From: Paenibacillus contaminans
GTDB lineage: Bacteria > Bacillota > Bacilli > Paenibacillales > NBRC-103111
Direction of reading: 5' to 3'
Length of the DNA stretch: 43,295 nt
Assembly: GCF_003285015.1 (NCBI RefSeq)
Contig: NZ_QMFB01000034.1
Span: 1 to 43,295 of the forward strand
The number at the start of each line of letters is the position of its first letter. The stretch's first letter is position 1. The notes under the pieces are model-generated. The model was not told the DNA's origin and ran no database searches. It saw only the letters and a list, made by a program, of their open reading frames with translations. Below, piece by piece: positions 41,810 to 43,295 of the stretch. Both the position numbers and the translations under genes were made by a program.

Positions 41810-42373
41810 TTGAATGAACTGGACTTGATCCGGCGCTGCAAAGCGGGGGATATGCAGGCCTACGATTCGTTAATGCGTCCCTATTTGACGATGGCGTTTC
41901 GAACGGCGGCGCTCATTACTCACGACCATCACTTGGCGCAGGACGCCGTACAAAATGCATTGATCGAAGTATACCGCACGCTGGACCGATTCCAAGAAAG
42001 TAAATCGTCGTCCTTCCGGTCATGGTTTTATAAAATCGTCGTCTTCCGCTCTTTGAACATGCTTCGGCAGACAAAACCGGTTGCGGAGTATATGGAGCGC
42101 GCCGACATGATGCCGTCGCCAATCGAAACGATAGTCAGAAACGAGGAAGCCGAAATCCTCCGGCAAGCCGTCAGAAGCATGAAGGTGGAGTATCGCACCG
42201 TTCTCGTTTTGTATTATTTTGAGGAGTTCAAAGTAGAGGAAATTGCCGATATTCTCAAAATTCGCAAAGGGACGGTCAAATCCCGCTTGCATAAAGCCAG
42301 AAAGCTGTTGGAGAAACAGATTGACGCCCATCGAATCTACGACTTTGCAGTAAAGGAGCTGCGTAACTTATGA
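41810..42373 (+). CDS. ECF-type RNA polymerase sigma factor
   Basis: 187 residues. Region 2 (about 8-90) reads LIRRCKAGDMQAYDSL, HLAQDAVQNALIEVYRTLDRF (the core-binding helix) and SFRSWFYKIVVFRSLNMLRQ; region 4 (about 122-178) reads EYRTVLVLYYFEEFKVEEIAD and ILKIRKGTVKSRLHKARKLL, the -35 recognition helix. TTG at 41810 is taken because AGGGGGTGG precedes it at ideal spacing. The gene overlaps the next by 4 bp (ATGA), as usual for a sigma and its anti-sigma. Probably directs an envelope-stress regulon; no ECF-type promoter could be called with confidence upstream. Confidence 0.92.
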   Translation: MNELDLIRRCKAGDMQAYDSLMRPYLTMAFRTAALITHDHHLAQDAVQNALIEVYRTLDRFQESKSSSFRSWFYKIVVFRSLNMLRQTKPVAEYMERADMMPSPIETIVRNEEAEILRQAVRSMKVEYRTVLVLYYFEEFKVEEIADILKIRKGTVKSRLHKARKLLEKQIDAHRIYDFAVKELRNL

Positions 42374-43104
42374 AGAATCTCGACCGCCGAATCAAAGCAT
42401 CATTTCATACGCTCGCTCGCGAGATACCGGTTCCGGAATTTCATATGAATGTACGCGATGCTTTACCGGAGATCCAGCCTATAAAAAGGGGAAGTTTTCG
42501 CAAATACACCGTTGCCGCTTTATGTGCGGTCATTTTTTTGACGGCCGTCACGGCGTATGCTAAAGAGGATCTTATGAAGATCGTCACCTATTTTACAAGC
42601 TCCGGGGGAGGCGGCAATCTTATAGGCGTTTCATTTAAAACAGGGAAAAATAGCGGCTCCGCGTTCAGTGAGCCGGCAGTCGAGTCGCTGAACGCTTCCG
42701 GGTATAACGGTGAACTGGAGCAGATGGTTGGCCTTAGTTTTCCAAGGTTAACCTATCCGGATCTCATCGTTAAAGATCTCCACGCGGAGCTGGTCAATAA
42801 AGAGAAACAGCTGTTTTTGATTACTGTATGGGGCCAAATCCCCGGAAACCAACATATAACACTTTCGTTGTACCATAATGTTTCTAAGAAAATGGTCATA
42901 GACGGGATGACAAACCGTTCGCCCGACGTAAAGCAAATAGATTTACACGGCGCTGAAGCCACATACGTCAAATCTGACGGCCATTTCGTTCTTGCTTGGA
43001 AAAGAGGGAAATGGAGCATCGTTCTCAACGGACGGAATCTGGCGGAGGAAACGCTCTTTGCAATAGCTGAGAATATCGATCGACAAGCAGCCGGCGGGGA
43101 ATGA
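42370..43104 (+). CDS. Probable membrane anti-sigma factor
   Basis: 244 residues. A cytoplasmic N-terminus of about 45 residues (MKNLDRRIKASFHTLAREIP), one transmembrane helix (about 46-64, TVAALCAVIFLTAVTAYA) and an extracytoplasmic domain of about 180 residues (Gly/Ser-rich after the membrane, then KQLFLITVWGQIPGN, LHGAEATYVKSDG and WKRGKWSIVLNG), similar in outline to DUF4367-type sensor domains. Its ATG overlaps the sigma gene stop (ATGA). The N-terminus would hold the sigma factor at the membrane until the outer domain receives a signal. No zinc-binding anti-sigma HxxxCxxC motif is present, so it belongs to another class. Function inferred from position and topology. Confidence 0.8.
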   Translation: MKNLDRRIKASFHTLAREIPVPEFHMNVRDALPEIQPIKRGSFRKYTVAALCAVIFLTAVTAYAKEDLMKIVTYFTSSGGGGNLIGVSFKTGKNSGSAFSEPAVESLNASGYNGELEQMVGLSFPRLTYPDLIVKDLHAELVNKEKQLFLITVWGQIPGNQHITLSLYHNVSKKMVIDGMTNRSPDVKQIDLHGAEATYVKSDGHFVLAWKRGKWSIVLNGRNLAEETLFAIAENIDRQAAGGE

Positions 43105-43207
43105 ATGTAAGCAGCAATTTACTTTCCAAACGAATCAATCGCATCATTTTTTCAGCGATCATCGAATCGCAGCTTCCTGTCTATGCCGGCAATCGCGCCA
43201 AAATGAA

Positions 43208-43244
43208 AAAATCACCGGTCAGGGAGCATCCCTTCGGTGATTTT
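43208..43244. terminator. Terminator near window end
   Basis: AAAATCACCG (43208-43217) pairs with CGGTGATTTT (43235-43244) and encloses a second stem AGGGA-gca-TCCCT. A/T runs on both sides allow both strands; it lies between the anti-sigma gene and the minus-strand fragment. Confidence 0.8.
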
Positions 43245-43262
43245 GCGTGGATATATGCGTTC

Positions 43263-43295
43263 TCACTCCAAGCCCAGCAAATCTTTGCGCAGCGG
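43263..43295 (-). CDS. C-terminal end of a minus-strand gene (partial)
   Basis: The last 33 bases read on the minus strand as PLRKDLLGLE followed by TGA. A terminator on the same strand follows 19 bp later, which supports a real gene end. Too short to identify. Confidence 0.45.
   Translation of the reverse strand, partial: PLRKDLLGLE

Overview
The window looks like chromosomal DNA of a spore-forming, S-layer-bearing member of the Bacillota, most likely Paenibacillaceae (Paenibacillus or Cohnella type). The evidence is strong Gly-rich-strand ribosome binding sites (AGGAGG type) before almost every gene, a GerA-type spore germination operon, SLH domains, GTG and TTG starts, moderately high GC with AT-rich promoters, and a cluster-5 peptide transporter in the order D-F-A-B-C. 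No rRNA, tRNA, CRISPR array, prophage or complete insertion sequence was seen.

Layout. 1-1.7 kb: two tandem NodB-type polysaccharide deacetylases (the first cut by the window edge). 1.8-2.7 kb: an SMP-30/gluconolactonase-like enzyme. 2.9-7.8 kb: a compact signalling operon with an Hpt-REC-GGDEF-REC diguanylate cyclase, a stand-alone receiver and a membrane hybrid histidine kinase; together they hold every part of a phosphorelay ending in c-di-GMP. 8.1-12.4 kb (minus): an SLH-anchored collagen-like protein with about 125 Gly-X-Y triplets, mostly Gly-X-Thr, followed by a two-domain glycosyltransferase that is a good candidate for glycosylating it. 12.8-16 kb: an AraC regulator divergent from a GH151/GHL6-like glycosidase. 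16.06-16.22 kb: a 162-bp MITE-like element. 16.7-22.5 kb: a five-gene oligopeptide ABC transporter operon with an AT-rich leader and a good sigma-A promoter. 22.7-25.1 kb (minus): a NodB-like protein of unknown role and a double-GNAT acetyltransferase.

25.4-26 kb: a secreted copper-amine-oxidase-N-like (stalk domain) protein. 26.1-29.9 kb: glycolate/lactate oxidase genes glcD-glcF divergent from a GntR/FCD regulator, with a perfect dyad just downstream of the predicted glcD -10 element. 30-30.7 kb: a sirtuin. 30.9-32.6 kb: two genes in the same frame separated only by TGA-ATG, probably one XPB/Ssl2-N-domain protein split in two. 32.9-35.4 kb: a MacB-type ABC exporter (permease and ATPase) behind a small sigma-region-2-like protein. 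35.6-40.9 kb: a spore germinant receptor operon A-C-small ORF-B-B with two tandem B subunits. 40.9-41.8 kb: a gene-free stretch full of short repeats. 41.8-43.1 kb: an ECF sigma factor overlapping its probable membrane anti-sigma factor. The last 33 bases read as the C-terminus of a minus-strand gene.

The most promising items for follow-up are the collagen/S-layer/glycosyltransferase pair, the self-contained c-di-GMP phosphorelay, the TGAATG-split XPB-N protein, the MITE-like element and the repeat field at 41.2-41.6 kb. All function calls come from reading motifs by eye; no database search was possible.
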